The translations under genes were made by a program, and so were the position numbers. Below, piece after piece: positions 49,010-57,691 of a stretch of 64,000 bases of DNA (its first letter is position 1; each line of letters starts with the position of its first letter). The stretch is taken from positions 1 through 64,000 of the forward strand of contig JANMTS010000074.1 in assembly GCA_031390755.1 (NCBI GenBank), read 5' to 3'. The DNA comes from DATMER01 sp031390755. GTDB lineage: Bacteria > Acidobacteriota > Thermoanaerobaculia > Multivoradales > UBA5704. The notes under the pieces were generated by a model that searched no databases, had not been told where the DNA came from, and was given only the letters and a program-made list of their open reading frames with translations.

Positions 49010-50716
49010 ATGAGCTTGCAAAAGACCCTGGCCGTGGCTCGCGGAGATGAGCCGGCAGACCTGCTGCTGCGCAACGCCCGCCTCGTCAACGTCCATGCCG
49101 GCGAGATCCACGCCGCGGACATCGCGCTCTCCGGCTCGGTGATCGCGGGGGTCGGCGCTGGCTACCAGGGCCGTCAAGAGATCGATCTGGGGGGCCGGTA
49201 CGTCTGTCCCGGCCTCCTGGACGCTCACGTCCACGTCGAAAGCTCGATGGTTCCGCCGTCCGAAATGTCGCGCGCTCTCGTGCCGTGCGGCGTGACCACG
49301 GTCGTCACCGATCCCCACGAGATCGCCAACGTCCTCGGGCTCGAAGGCATCCGCTTCATGCTCCGGGACGCCTCGCACGCGGTCTTCGACATGCGGATCA
49401 ACGCGCCGTCCTGCGTGCCCGCCACCGATCTCGAAACCTCGGGCGCGCGCCTCGAAGCGGCCGACCTGATGGAGCTTCTCTCCGAGCCCCGGCTGCTCGG
49501 TCTCGCCGAGGTCATGAACTTTCCGGGCGTGATCCAGGGGGACGAGAGCGTCCTGGCCAAGCTCCGGGCCTTCCACGGCCGGATCAAGGACGGCCACTGC
49601 CCGGGCGTGACCGGCCACCGGCTCTCGGCCTACGCGGCGTCCGGCATCAGCTCAGATCACGAATGCGTCACGGTCGACGAGGCCCGCGAGAAGCTGCGCG
49701 CCGGTCTCGCCGTCTTCCTCCGCGAGGCGAGCAACGCGCGGAACCTGCGCGATCTCCTTCCCCTGGTCACTCCGGCCAACGAACGGCGCCTCTGCCTGTG
49801 TACGGACGACCGGCACCCGCTCGACCTCCTTGGCGAAGGATCGATCGACCACCTCGTCCGCCTCGCGGTCGCGGAGGGCGTCGACCCGATGACCGCGATC
49901 CGCATGGCGACCCTCAACACCGCCGAGCACTTCCGGCTCGACGACCGCGGCGCCATCGCTCCGGGCCGCCGCGCCGATCTCATGGTCTTTTCGGATCTCG
50001 CCGCGCCGCGGGCGGAGATGGTGTTCGTGGGCGGCGAGCTCGTAGCCCGGGACGGCCGGATGATCGCCGTCCGCGAGCCGCGCTCCTACGGGCATCTGCC
50101 GCGGACCATCCGGATCGCCCCCGAGAGCCTCGAATTCGAGATCCGCGCCGCCGGCAGCCAACTGCGGGTGATCGGCGTCGTGCCCGACCAGCTCATCACT
50201 CGCCACCTGACCCGCGAGGTTCTGGTGCGCGATGGCCTCGCCGTAGCCGACCCGGGCCGCGACCTGCTCAAGATGGCCGTGGCCGAGCGGCACCAGGGCA
50301 CCGGCGGCGTCGGGCTCGGTTTCGTCGAGGGGGTGGGTCTGACCCGGGGAGCCATCGCGAGCACCGTGGCCCACGATCATCACAACCTCGTCGTCATCGG
50401 CGCGGACGACGCCTCCATGCGGACGGCCGCGCTCGCCGTGGCCGAAGCGGGAGGAGGCCAGGCCGTGGCGCTCGGCGATCAGGTGCTGTCGCTCCTCCCC
50501 CTCCCCATCGCCGGCCTGATGTCCGACCGTCCCATCGAAGAGGTTCGCGACCAGATGAGCCACCTCCTCGACGCCGCCCACGGCCTCGGCGCGAAGCTGC
50601 GCGACCCGTTCATGGCGATGAGCTTCCTCGCCCTGGAGGTCATCCCCTCCCTCAAGCTCACCGACAAGGGCCTCGTGGACGTGGAGCGCTTCGAGATCGT
50701 GCCGCTGTTCGTCTGA
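49010..50716 (+). CDS. ade: Adenine deaminase
   Basis: 568 aa, the normal length. Amidohydrolase metal site H-V-H-V-E at 73-77, followed by S-S-M-V-P-P, which is specific to adenine deaminases, and C-G-V-T-T-V-V-T-D-P-H-E-I-A-N-V. It converts adenine to hypoxanthine and ammonia in purine salvage. The C-terminal V-G-L-G-F-V-E-G...A-S-T-V-A-H-D-H-H-N and S-L-K-L-T-D-K-G-L-V-D-V blocks are also typical. Not in an operon with other purine genes; PspC precedes it. Confidence 0.96.
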   Translation: MSLQKTLAVARGDEPADLLLRNARLVNVHAGEIHAADIALSGSVIAGVGAGYQGRQEIDLGGRYVCPGLLDAHVHVESSMVPPSEMSRALVPCGVTTVVTDPHEIANVLGLEGIRFMLRDASHAVFDMRINAPSCVPATDLETSGARLEAADLMELLSEPRLLGLAEVMNFPGVIQGDESVLAKLRAFHGRIKDGHCPGVTGHRLSAYAASGISSDHECVTVDEAREKLRAGLAVFLREASNARNLRDLLPLVTPANERRLCLCTDDRHPLDLLGEGSIDHLVRLAVAEGVDPMTAIRMATLNTAEHFRLDDRGAIAPGRRADLMVFSDLAAPRAEMVFVGGELVARDGRMIAVREPRSYGHLPRTIRIAPESLEFEIRAAGSQLRVIGVVPDQLITRHLTREVLVRDGLAVADPGRDLLKMAVAERHQGTGGVGLGFVEGVGLTRGAIASTVAHDHHNLVVIGADDASMRTAALAVAEAGGGQAVALGDQVLSLLPLPIAGLMSDRPIEEVRDQMSHLLDAAHGLGAKLRDPFMAMSFLALEVIPSLKLTDKGLVDVERFEIVPLFV

Positions 50717-50728
50717 GCTTCCCGAGAC

Positions 50729-51063
50729 GGTTCGCCACCCCGGCGAAGCGCTTCGTCGCCCCGGCGACGCGCTTCGTCGGCGCCAGAACGCGCTTCGTCG
50801 TCTCCCGCGGCGCTTCGCCCTCGCGCCGAAGCGCTTCGGCGGAATCCGCAACGCTTCGTCAGGACGACGAAGCGCTTCGGCGCGTTCCGCAACGCTTCGC
50901 CGGAGCGACGAAACGCTTCGGCGTCTTCCGCAACGCTTCGTCAAGACGGCGAAGCGCTTCGGCGCTCTCCGAAACGCTTCGGCATCCGGCGAAGCGCTTC
51001 GGCGCCGTCCCGAAACGCTTCGCCGTCCCGCCGAAGCCTCTCGGATCTCGCCGAAACGGCGCC
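50729..51063. repeat. Palindromic 20/21-bp tandem array, about 16 units (array 2)
   Basis: The word CGAAGCGCTTCG, or its near form CGCAACGCTTCG, recurs. GCTTCG cores start at 50750, 50771, 50792, 50812, 50833, 50853, 50874, 50894, 50915, 50935, 50956, 50976, 50996 and 51017, with degenerate ends. Spacing alternates 20 and 21 bp. In the middle, GAAGCGCTTCGGCG and GCAACGCTTCG units alternate, giving a 41-bp higher-order repeat with 4-5 variable bases after each core. It lies between the convergent ade and PDZ-protein genes. The 12-bp core is a perfect palindrome. No coding frame fits a 20.5-bp period. Confidence 0.8.
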
Positions 51064-51110
51064 CTGGGACCGGGGAGGCCCCGGTCCCGGGGCGGAGGCT
51101 GCTACTCGTC

Positions 51111-51518
51111 CTACTCCTTCTCCCACTGCGCGAGGACCTGCTTCGGCACCTCGGCCAGGGTTGCCGCGATCTGGCGCTGGGCGCCGGCGCGGGTGACGGT
51201 GTAGGTGACGCGGCTGCCGACCGCCAGGCCGGCCTTCGCCTTCTTGAGGGCCTCCTGGTTGGCCTCGGTGAGGGCGATGCCGTTGAGAGCGGTCAGGACG
51301 TCGCCTTTCTGGAAGCCGGCCGTCGCCGCCGGGCTGTTGGCCGCGACGCCGGTCACGACGTAACCCGCCGCGCTCTTGTCCATCTCGAGGCCGAGCCAGC
51401 CGTGCTTCGCCTTCGCAGCGGCGGCGTCGCGCTTGGCGCACTCGGCTCCGCCGGCGAAAGCCTGGCTGGTGACGATGAGGGTCAGGGCGAGGACGAGAGT
51501 GGAGACCATACGATTCAT
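51111..51518 (-). CDS. Exported PDZ-domain protein
   Basis: 135 aa. Signal peptide (about 1-22, ending A-F-A), a Lys/Ala-rich linker, then one PDZ domain: W-L-G-L-E-M...G-Y-V-V-T-G-V-A-A-N-S-P-A-A-T-A-G-F-Q-K-G-D-V-L-T-A-L-N-G. No protease domain, so it is probably a periplasmic binding or scaffold protein. GGAGGTACCGCA precedes the ATG. Confidence 0.88.
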   Translation of the reverse strand: MNRMVSTLVLALTLIVTSQAFAGGAECAKRDAAAAKAKHGWLGLEMDKSAAGYVVTGVAANSPAATAGFQKGDVLTALNGIALTEANQEALKKAKAGLAVGSRVTYTVTRAGAQRQIAATLAEVPKQVLAQWEKE

Positions 51519-51689
51519 TGCGGTACCTCCTGAGACGTTCGGAGCGGGCGCGCTTCGGTGCCGCCGTCCATGGTCCCCAGACTAGAGAAGCGCGATGTAA
51601 AACTCCTCAACGGGACGTAAAACGTCGCAAACGCTGTAATCAAACTGTAAAAGCCGTCGGCGGCAGTGCTCTTCCGGGAGGATCGGCCT

Positions 51690-51695
51690 CATAAT
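51690..51695 (+). promoter_or_regulatory. -10-like box (CATAAT) of the histidine kinase gene
   Basis: CATAAT ends 9 nt before the ATG, so the mRNA leader would be only a few bases. The sequence around it is AT-rich (TGTAATCAAACTGTAAAAG at 51634-51652), with GTAAAA/TGTAAA words repeated about every 20 bp that could bind the cognate regulator. Confidence 0.4.
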
Positions 51696-51704
51696 TCCCC
51701 TGTC

Positions 51705-53420
51705 ATGAAGCCTTCGAGAGCTCTCCGGAAGCACACCCTCCTGGTGGGGTTCGCGGCGGTCCTCCTGCCGCTCGTGATCCTGCTCGCGCTCCAGTACCGC
51801 TGGCTGGTCAAGCTCGACCACACCTCGGCCAGGGCGCAGGAGGCGACGCTCGACAACTACCTGGAGGCGGTGGCGGACAAGGTCGAGAGCCGCTACCGCA
51901 ACGACGCCGAGCGGCTGCTCAACCTGCCGCCGACGCTGTTCGCCGACGACCGGCTCGACAAGAAGGCTTCCCTCTACTTCCGGAAGAAGGGGGTCTCCGG
52001 CGCCCGCCGTCTGTTCGTGGCGAGCTTCGTCAACAGCGAGGCGGGCAAGGTTCTCTACTTCGAGCCGAGCTGCGCTTCGTTCGAGCCGCCGTCGCTGTCG
52101 AACGAGCTGCGGGCGGTCTACGTCGCCATCTCCCCGCTCGCCATGCAGGCCTACAAGAAAACACCGCTCCCGGAGCCGGTCGAGGTGCAGGTCGACCAGC
52201 GGGACCCCGAGCATCGGATCATCCTCAACCCCATCACCGACGACACCTCCACGGTGGTCGGCGTGGCCGGCATGATCCTGGACGAGAGCTACTTCCGCAA
52301 CGAGGTTCTGCCCGAGGCGGTCAAGGCCTCGCTGCCCAACTTCTTCTCCGAGGACCCTCGATACGACCCGGCGGTGGCGGTCTGGGACAACCGCGGCACC
52401 CTGGTCTTCACCACCGCCGCGCCGGAGGTCTTCGCCAGGCGGACCGACGCCGAGAAGCGCTTCTCCTTCGTGTTCTCCGACTGGAAGATCGCGCTGGCCA
52501 GCCGCCACGCCACGCCCGGCCAGGTGGCGCGCAACAGCTTCCTGGTCAATCTGGGTCTGTCCGCCGCGCTGGGGCTCGCCCTCCTGGGCGGCCTCGCGAT
52601 CACGCTGCGCGTGGCGTCGCGGGAGATGAAGCTCTCGCAGATGAAGAGCGACTTCGTCTCCAACGTCTCCCACGAGCTGCGCACCCCGCTCGCCTCGATC
52701 CGCGTGTTCGGCGAGTTGCTCCGGCTCGGCCGCTTCGACGGCACCGACAAGGTCCGCGAGTACGGCGACTACATCGAGACCGAGAGCCGGCGCCTGACCC
52801 AGCTCATCAACAACCTGCTCGACTTCGCGAGCATCGAGTCCGGGCGCAAGAGCTACCGCTTCGAGCCCACGGACATCCGGGCGCTGGTCTGCGAGACGCT
52901 CAAGACGTTCGAGGTGCGCCTGCGCCAGGACGGCTTCCGCGTGGCCTTCGACGTCCCGCCCGGCCCGCTGCCGCCGGTGCGGCTCGACCCCGGCGCCGTC
53001 GCCCAGTCGCTGAGCAACCTGCTCGACAACGCGGTCAAGTACTCCTACCAGCAGCCGGCCGGCAATCCATCCGGTAATAAGGAGATCCGCGTCGGCCTGC
53101 GGCGGGAGGGCGACTCGATCGTGATCTCGGTCCAGGACCACGGCGTCGGCATCCCGCGCGACGAGCAGGGCAAGATCTTCGACCGCTTCCACCGCGTGGG
53201 AACGGGGCTGGTCCACGACGTCAAGGGGAGCGGATTGGGGCTCGCGATCGTCCGGCACATCGCCGAGGCGCATCACGGACGCGTGACGGTCGAGAGCCGC
53301 GTCGGCGAAGGGAGCACGTTCTCGATCCATCTGCCTGTCGAAGCACCCGGCGAAGCGCCCGGGACGACGTCATCCCTCGCCTCACCGATCTCAACGGCCG
53401 AGCGTCCCTCCGAGGCCTGA
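51705..53420 (+). CDS. Membrane sensor histidine kinase
   Basis: 571 aa. Two membrane helices (about 13-31 and 283-305) enclose a periplasmic sensor of about 250 residues with no recognised domain. The cytoplasmic part has a HisKA domain with S-N-V-S-H-E-L-R-T-P (phospho-acceptor His) and a HATPase domain with N-L-L-D-N-A-V-K-Y, D-H-G-V-G-I-P and G-S-G-L-G-L-A-I-V. The cognate regulator starts 3 bp after its stop. An in-frame GTG 39 bp upstream is less likely because it would disturb the membrane topology start. Confidence 0.93.
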   Translation: MKPSRALRKHTLLVGFAAVLLPLVILLALQYRWLVKLDHTSARAQEATLDNYLEAVADKVESRYRNDAERLLNLPPTLFADDRLDKKASLYFRKKGVSGARRLFVASFVNSEAGKVLYFEPSCASFEPPSLSNELRAVYVAISPLAMQAYKKTPLPEPVEVQVDQRDPEHRIILNPITDDTSTVVGVAGMILDESYFRNEVLPEAVKASLPNFFSEDPRYDPAVAVWDNRGTLVFTTAAPEVFARRTDAEKRFSFVFSDWKIALASRHATPGQVARNSFLVNLGLSAALGLALLGGLAITLRVASREMKLSQMKSDFVSNVSHELRTPLASIRVFGELLRLGRFDGTDKVREYGDYIETESRRLTQLINNLLDFASIESGRKSYRFEPTDIRALVCETLKTFEVRLRQDGFRVAFDVPPGPLPPVRLDPGAVAQSLSNLLDNAVKYSYQQPAGNPSGNKEIRVGLRREGDSIVISVQDHGVGIPRDEQGKIFDRFHRVGTGLVHDVKGSGLGLAIVRHIAEAHHGRVTVESRVGEGSTFSIHLPVEAPGEAPGTTSSLASPISTAERPSEA

Positions 53421-53423
53421 GCC

Positions 53424-54113
53424 ATGCGTAGAGTGTTGATCGTCGAGGACGACGAAGCCATGTCGGTGGCGTTGCGGGACGGCTTCTCCTACGAGGGGTA
53501 CGACGTGACCGTGGCGAACGACGGCGAGGCCGGGCTCCGGCTGGCGTCGGCGACGTCGGAGGCGCGGCCCGACCTCATCCTGCTCGACGTCATGCTGCCG
53601 AAGATGACCGGGCTCGACATCTGCCGCCAGCTCCGGGTCGGCGGCAACAACGTGCCGATCATCATGCTGACCGCCCGCGGCCAGGAGATCGACAAGGTCG
53701 TGGGGCTGAAGACCGGCGCGGACGACTACATCACCAAGCCCTTCGGCTTCATGGAGCTGCTGGCCCGCGCCGAAGCCGTGCTGCGCCGGAGCCTCGGCAC
53801 CGCCGCGCCGCCGGAGACCGACCGCTTCGGAGATGTGACGCTCGACTTCAAGCGCCACGAGGCGACGAAGGCGGGCCTGCCGATCGAGCTCTCCCCGCGC
53901 GAGTTCCAGCTTCTCGGCTTCTTCATCCGCCACCGGGATCAGATCGTGTCGCGCGAGACCCTGCTCGACGAGGTCTGGGACTACAACGCCATCCCCTTCA
54001 CCCGCACCGTGGACATGCACATCGCCAAGCTGCGCAAGAAGATCGAGGACGATCCCGCCAACCCTCGGCACATCGTGACGGTCCACCGGCTGGGATACAA
54101 GTTCACGGGGTAG
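53424..54113 (+). CDS. OmpR/PhoB-family response regulator
   Basis: 229 aa. Receiver domain with acidic pocket E8/D9/D10, phospho-acceptor Asp55 in L-L-D-V-M-L-P, Thr83 and Lys105 (T-K-P-F). The C-terminal winged helix ends with T-V-D-M-H-I-A-K-L-R-K-K-I-E and T-V-H-R-L-G-Y-K-F. Forms a two-component pair with the kinase just upstream. The targets are not evident. The TAG stop is followed in the same frame by 79 open codons. Confidence 0.95.
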   Translation: MRRVLIVEDDEAMSVALRDGFSYEGYDVTVANDGEAGLRLASATSEARPDLILLDVMLPKMTGLDICRQLRVGGNNVPIIMLTARGQEIDKVVGLKTGADDYITKPFGFMELLARAEAVLRRSLGTAAPPETDRFGDVTLDFKRHEATKAGLPIELSPREFQLLGFFIRHRDQIVSRETLLDEVWDYNAIPFTRTVDMHIAKLRKKIEDDPANPRHIVTVHRLGYKFTG

Positions 54114-54353
54114 GCGTCAGCCGTCAAGCACCTCATCCTCTTCCGCAAGCAGCTTGCTGCCCTGGGGCAATCGGCGGAAGCGATCGCCGTGTGCGGCGCG
54201 TCAGCCCGCGAGCAGATGCGGACGGTGTGGCGCGGCCTGGAGACCGAAGTGAGAAAGGGAGCTGTCGACCTTGGCGCCGTGACGGTGCTCCGGAACTACA
54301 TCCAGACCCACTGGAGAGCTCCTGCGGAGGATCCACCCTTTTCCCGGAAGTGA
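54114..54353 (+). pseudogene. Open, coding-like extension after the response regulator (possible gene remnant)
   Basis: In the frame of the regulator, after its TAG, 79 codons run open to TGA. The translation V-K-H-L-I-L-F-R-K-Q-L-A-A-L-G-Q-S-A-E-A, then R-T-V-W-R-G-L-E-T-E-V-R-K-G-A-V, has a natural-looking helical composition. No ATG begins it (first GTG at 54189) and no family was recognised. It may be the tail of a lost gene; chance is not excluded at this GC content. Confidence 0.3.
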
Positions 54354-54514
54354 CGGCCGCTGCGAACAGCCATTCCTCCGCTCCGGGCTTGATCCGTAGA
54401 AGACCCTCCGCCATCCTGCCCCACCACGATACCGGTCCCGCCCCTGCGGGTGGCGCCCAGCCCCGGAAACTGCAGCACCATGGAAGCGGAAGTTTCTACA
54501 AGGAGGTATCCCCA

Positions 54515-55621
54515 ATGACAACCGCTCTCCAAACCCTCGAGACCATCCCGGACATGCTGGCCGGCTCTCTCATGAAGGCTCTCGTCTACCACGGCCCCGG
54601 CAAACGCGCCTGGGAGGTGAAGCCTCGGCCCACCCTCCGCGAGGCCGGGGACGCCATCGTGCGCATCACCACCTCGACGATCTGCGGCACGGATCTCCAC
54701 ATCCTCAAGGGCGATGTCCCGAGCGTCACCGAGGGGCGCATCCTCGGGCACGAAGGCATCGGCATCATCGATTCGGTCGGGGCCGGCGTCACGACGTTCC
54801 ACAAGGGAGACAAGGTTCTGATCTCCTGCATCACCTCGTGCGCCAAGTGCGACTTCTGCCGCAAGGGCATGTACTCCCACTGCCGCAACGGCGGATGGAT
54901 CCTGGGCAATACGATCGACGGCACCCAGGCCGAGTACGTGCGCATCCCGCACGCGGACACGAGCCTCTACGCCATCCCCGCGGATGCCGACGAAGAGGCG
55001 CTGGTGATGCTGAGCGACATTCTGCCGACCGGCTTCGAGTGCGGCGTGCTGAACGGCCAGGTGAAGCCCGGAGACACGGTCGCGATCGTCGGCGCCGGAC
55101 CGGTGGGGCTCGCGGCCCTTTTGACCGCGCAGTTCTACTCGCCGGCCTCGATCTTCATGATCGACCTCGACGACAAGCGGCTGCAGGTGGCCGGAAGCTT
55201 CGGCGCGACGGAGCTGATCAACAGCACGGACGGCAAGGCGAGCGAGCGGGTCATGGCCCTCACCGGCGGCGCGGGCGTGGATGTGGCGATCGAGGCGGTC
55301 GGCGTCCCGGCGACCTTCAACATCTGCCAGGAGATCCTGGCGCCCGGCGGACGGCTCGCGAACGTGGGCGTCCACGGCAAGCCGGTGGAGCTGCACATCG
55401 AGAAGCTCTGGGACCGCAACATCGCGCTGACCACCCGCCTCGTGGACACGGTCACCACGCCGATGCTGCTCAAGATCGTGCAGTCGGGCAAGCTCCAGGC
55501 GAACCGGCTGGCGACCCACCGCTTCGAGCTGAACGACATCATGAAGGCGTATGACACTTTCGGCAACGCGGCCCAGGAGGGTGCCCTCAAGGTGATCCTG
55601 AAGGGCGAGCCGGCCAGCTAG
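54515..55621 (+). CDS. Zinc-dependent alcohol dehydrogenase (isopropanol/threonine dehydrogenase-like)
   Basis: 368 aa. AAGGAGGTATCCCCA directly precedes the ATG, a near-perfect ribosome binding site, so the 19 residues before M-K-A-L-V-Y-H-G-P-G are accepted. Catalytic zinc site: Cys57 in C-G-T-D and His79-Glu80 in G-H-E. Structural zinc: Cys109, Cys112, Cys115 and Cys123. Rossmann motif V-G-A-G-P-V-G-L-A in the NAD(P) domain. Oxidises alcohols or reduces ketones and aldehydes; substrate uncertain. The aldehyde dehydrogenase 300 bp downstream could take the next oxidation step, but it has its own promoter. Confidence 0.92.
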   Translation: MTTALQTLETIPDMLAGSLMKALVYHGPGKRAWEVKPRPTLREAGDAIVRITTSTICGTDLHILKGDVPSVTEGRILGHEGIGIIDSVGAGVTTFHKGDKVLISCITSCAKCDFCRKGMYSHCRNGGWILGNTIDGTQAEYVRIPHADTSLYAIPADADEEALVMLSDILPTGFECGVLNGQVKPGDTVAIVGAGPVGLAALLTAQFYSPASIFMIDLDDKRLQVAGSFGATELINSTDGKASERVMALTGGAGVDVAIEAVGVPATFNICQEILAPGGRLANVGVHGKPVELHIEKLWDRNIALTTRLVDTVTTPMLLKIVQSGKLQANRLATHRFELNDIMKAYDTFGNAAQEGALKVILKGEPAS

Positions 55622-55634
55622 GCTCCACGACGGA

Positions 55635-55661
55635 GCGCCGGGGCGGTTTGCGTCCCGGCGC
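55635..55661 (+). terminator. Hairpin after the alcohol dehydrogenase gene
   Basis: GCGCCGGGGCG, gtttg, CGTCCCGGCGC: an 11-bp stem with one G-T pair, 13 bp past the stop. CTCTCCTTC follows rather than a clean T-tract, so termination is likely but not certain. Confidence 0.55.
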
Positions 55662-55892
55662 CTCTCCTTCCCGCCCATCATGCCCAAACGATAGAACCCG
55701 CCGGGTCCGTGGCAACCGTGCGGTCAGCGCGGACGCCAGGAGTTTCCGGCCCTCCGGTTGCCCCCCTGGGTTCGGTGCGTTAGCCTCGCAGCCGCCTTCT
55801 CAAGGTGAACGCAACCCCTCCCGCCACTTGGAGGAGTCGTCCCTCCAACAGGAGGAGCTAAAGCACCACGGGGAGGAGCCGGTCGGCGGGCG
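55662..55892. other. Non-coding stretch before the aldehyde dehydrogenase promoter
   Basis: No gene supported. It contains GGAGGAGTCGTCCCTCC, which can fold into a small hairpin, and repeated GGAGGAG words just before the TATAGT box. Confidence 0.4.
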
Positions 55893-55922
55893 TATAGTAA
55901 TCGGATGCGGAGACCATCATGA
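55893..55922 (+). promoter_or_regulatory. TATAGT box with a 5-codon upstream ORF overlapping the aldehyde dehydrogenase start
   Basis: TATAGT (55893-55898) is followed after exactly 6 nt by ATG at 55905, which opens Met-Arg-Arg-Pro-Ser-stop. Its TGA overlaps the aldehyde dehydrogenase ATG as ATGA. A leaderless mini-ORF would deliver ribosomes straight to the real start, which has no Shine-Dalgarno of its own. Confidence 0.45.
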
Positions 55923-57682
55923 GCACGGCGGCGGCGACCCGGACAGACTCCCCGACGATTCCCATCTCTTCGGCGTCCACCTCCCGCGAGGCGATGGACG
56001 CTGCGGTGCGGGATCTTCAGGCCCAGCGGAAGGCGTGGACGCTGGTGAGCGTGCGCGACCGGATCGCTCTCATCGACGAGATCGTCCCCCGCGTGCTCGC
56101 GGTCGCCGACCGGTGGGCGGCGGAGGCCATCGCAGCGGAGAAGATCGATCCGGCTTCGGCGGCGGCCGCGGAGGAGGCCCTGGTCGGGCCCTACTTCGTG
56201 ATCCGCAACCTGCGGCTGCTGCGGCGGGCGCTCCGGGACATCGAGGTTCACGGCCGGCCGCGCATTCCGGGGTCGATCCGCACCCGGTCCGACGGGCAGG
56301 TGACGGCCCGGGTCTTCCCGTATGACGTCTGGGATCAGGTCTTCTACACGGGCGTGACGGCCGACGTCTGGATGGAGCCCGGCGTCACGGCCGAGGGGCT
56401 GCCGCAGACGATGGCCGTGGCCTATCACCCTGATCGCTCGGACGATCGGCCGGGCGCGGTGGCGCTCGTGCTGGGCGGCGGCAACGTCTCCTCCATCGGA
56501 CCGATGGATGCGCTCTACAAGCTGTTCGTGGAGGACCAGGTCGTCCTCTTCAAGACGCATCCGGCCAACGTCTATCTGGGGCCGCTGATCGAGGAGAGCT
56601 TCAGGCCGCTGATCGACCGCGGATTCCTACGGGTGGTCTACGGCGGGGCCGGCGAAGGCGCGTACCTCTGCTCGCATCCGGGCGTGGACGAGATCCACAT
56701 CACGGGCTCGGACCGCACCTACGAGGCGATCGTGTTCGGCCCGGGCGAGGAGGGACGGCGGCGCAAGGAGCGCGACGAGCCGCTCGTCACGAAGCGGTTC
56801 ACGGCCGAGCTCGGCAACGTCAGCCCGGTGATCGTGGTCCCCGGCCCCGAGGGCTCGTGGAGCGACACGGATCTGCGCTACCACGCCGACAACCTGGCCA
56901 CGATGCTGGCCAACAACGCCGGCTTCAACTGCAACGCGGCGCGCGTGATCCTTCAGCATTCGACGTCGCCGCAGCGGGACTCGCTGCTCGACGGTCTGCG
57001 GACCGCGTTTCGCGAGACCCCGACGCGCTCGGCGTGGTATCCCGGCGCTGGAGACCGCTACGACTCCTTCCTGAAAGCCCACCCGGAAGCGGAGAGCTAC
57101 GGCGAGCGGGCCGGCGGGCATCTTCCCTGGACGCTCATCCCGGGGCTGAAGACGGACGACCGGGACGACATCTGCTTCCAGACGGAGGCGTTCTGCAGCG
57201 TGGTATCGGAAGCCCGCATTGATGCGGGCAATCCCGCCGACTACCTCGACCAAGCCGTGGCCTTCTGCAACGACACGCTGTGGGGAACGCTGAACGTGAC
57301 GATCATCGTCCACCCGTCGTCGCTGCGCGATCCGGCGGTGAAGGACGCTCTGGACCGCGCCATCGCCAACCTGCGCTACGGCACGGTGTCGATCAACCAC
57401 TGGGCCGCCGCGAACTACGGCCTGGTCGTCACGCCGTGGGGCGCGTTCCCCGGCCACCCGCGGACCGACATCAAGTCGGGCACCGGCGTGGTCCACAACA
57501 CGCTGATGTTCGACCGCGTCCAGAAGACGGTGGTCAGCGCCCCGTTCCGGGTCTGGCCCAAGCCGGTCTGGTTCGCGAGCCATCGCACGGCGAGCAGGAT
57601 CACCCCGAAGCTGGTGCGCTTCGAGGCCGATCCGTCGCTGTCGAAGCTGCCGGGGATTCTCGGGTTGGCGTTGAAGGGGTAG
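55919..57682 (+). CDS. Aldehyde dehydrogenase family protein
   Basis: 587 aa, longer than the usual 480-500 because of an N-terminal extension and a C-terminal tail. Catalytic Cys338 in N-A-G-F-N-C-N-A-A and general-base Glu297 in A-E-L-G-N-V-S-P-V-I-V; I-T-G-S-D-R-T is the NAD-binding turn. P-W-G-A-F-P-G-H-P near the C-terminus is unusual and marks a divergent subfamily. NAD(P)-dependent oxidation of an unknown aldehyde in the cytosol. Convergent with the peptidase gene 10 bp away. Confidence 0.87.
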   Translation: MSTAAATRTDSPTIPISSASTSREAMDAAVRDLQAQRKAWTLVSVRDRIALIDEIVPRVLAVADRWAAEAIAAEKIDPASAAAAEEALVGPYFVIRNLRLLRRALRDIEVHGRPRIPGSIRTRSDGQVTARVFPYDVWDQVFYTGVTADVWMEPGVTAEGLPQTMAVAYHPDRSDDRPGAVALVLGGGNVSSIGPMDALYKLFVEDQVVLFKTHPANVYLGPLIEESFRPLIDRGFLRVVYGGAGEGAYLCSHPGVDEIHITGSDRTYEAIVFGPGEEGRRRKERDEPLVTKRFTAELGNVSPVIVVPGPEGSWSDTDLRYHADNLATMLANNAGFNCNAARVILQHSTSPQRDSLLDGLRTAFRETPTRSAWYPGAGDRYDSFLKAHPEAESYGERAGGHLPWTLIPGLKTDDRDDICFQTEAFCSVVSEARIDAGNPADYLDQAVAFCNDTLWGTLNVTIIVHPSSLRDPAVKDALDRAIANLRYGTVSINHWAAANYGLVVTPWGAFPGHPRTDIKSGTGVVHNTLMFDRVQKTVVSAPFRVWPKPVWFASHRTASRITPKLVRFEADPSLSKLPGILGLALKG

Positions 57683-57691
57683 TACGGTCCG

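Noticed and set aside
50729..51063. Array 2 as a CRISPR or TIGR-type guide array
   Set aside because: Variable gaps are only 4-5 bp, too short for guides, and neither Cas nor a Tas/Nop-domain gene is present. Kept as a repeat of unknown role.
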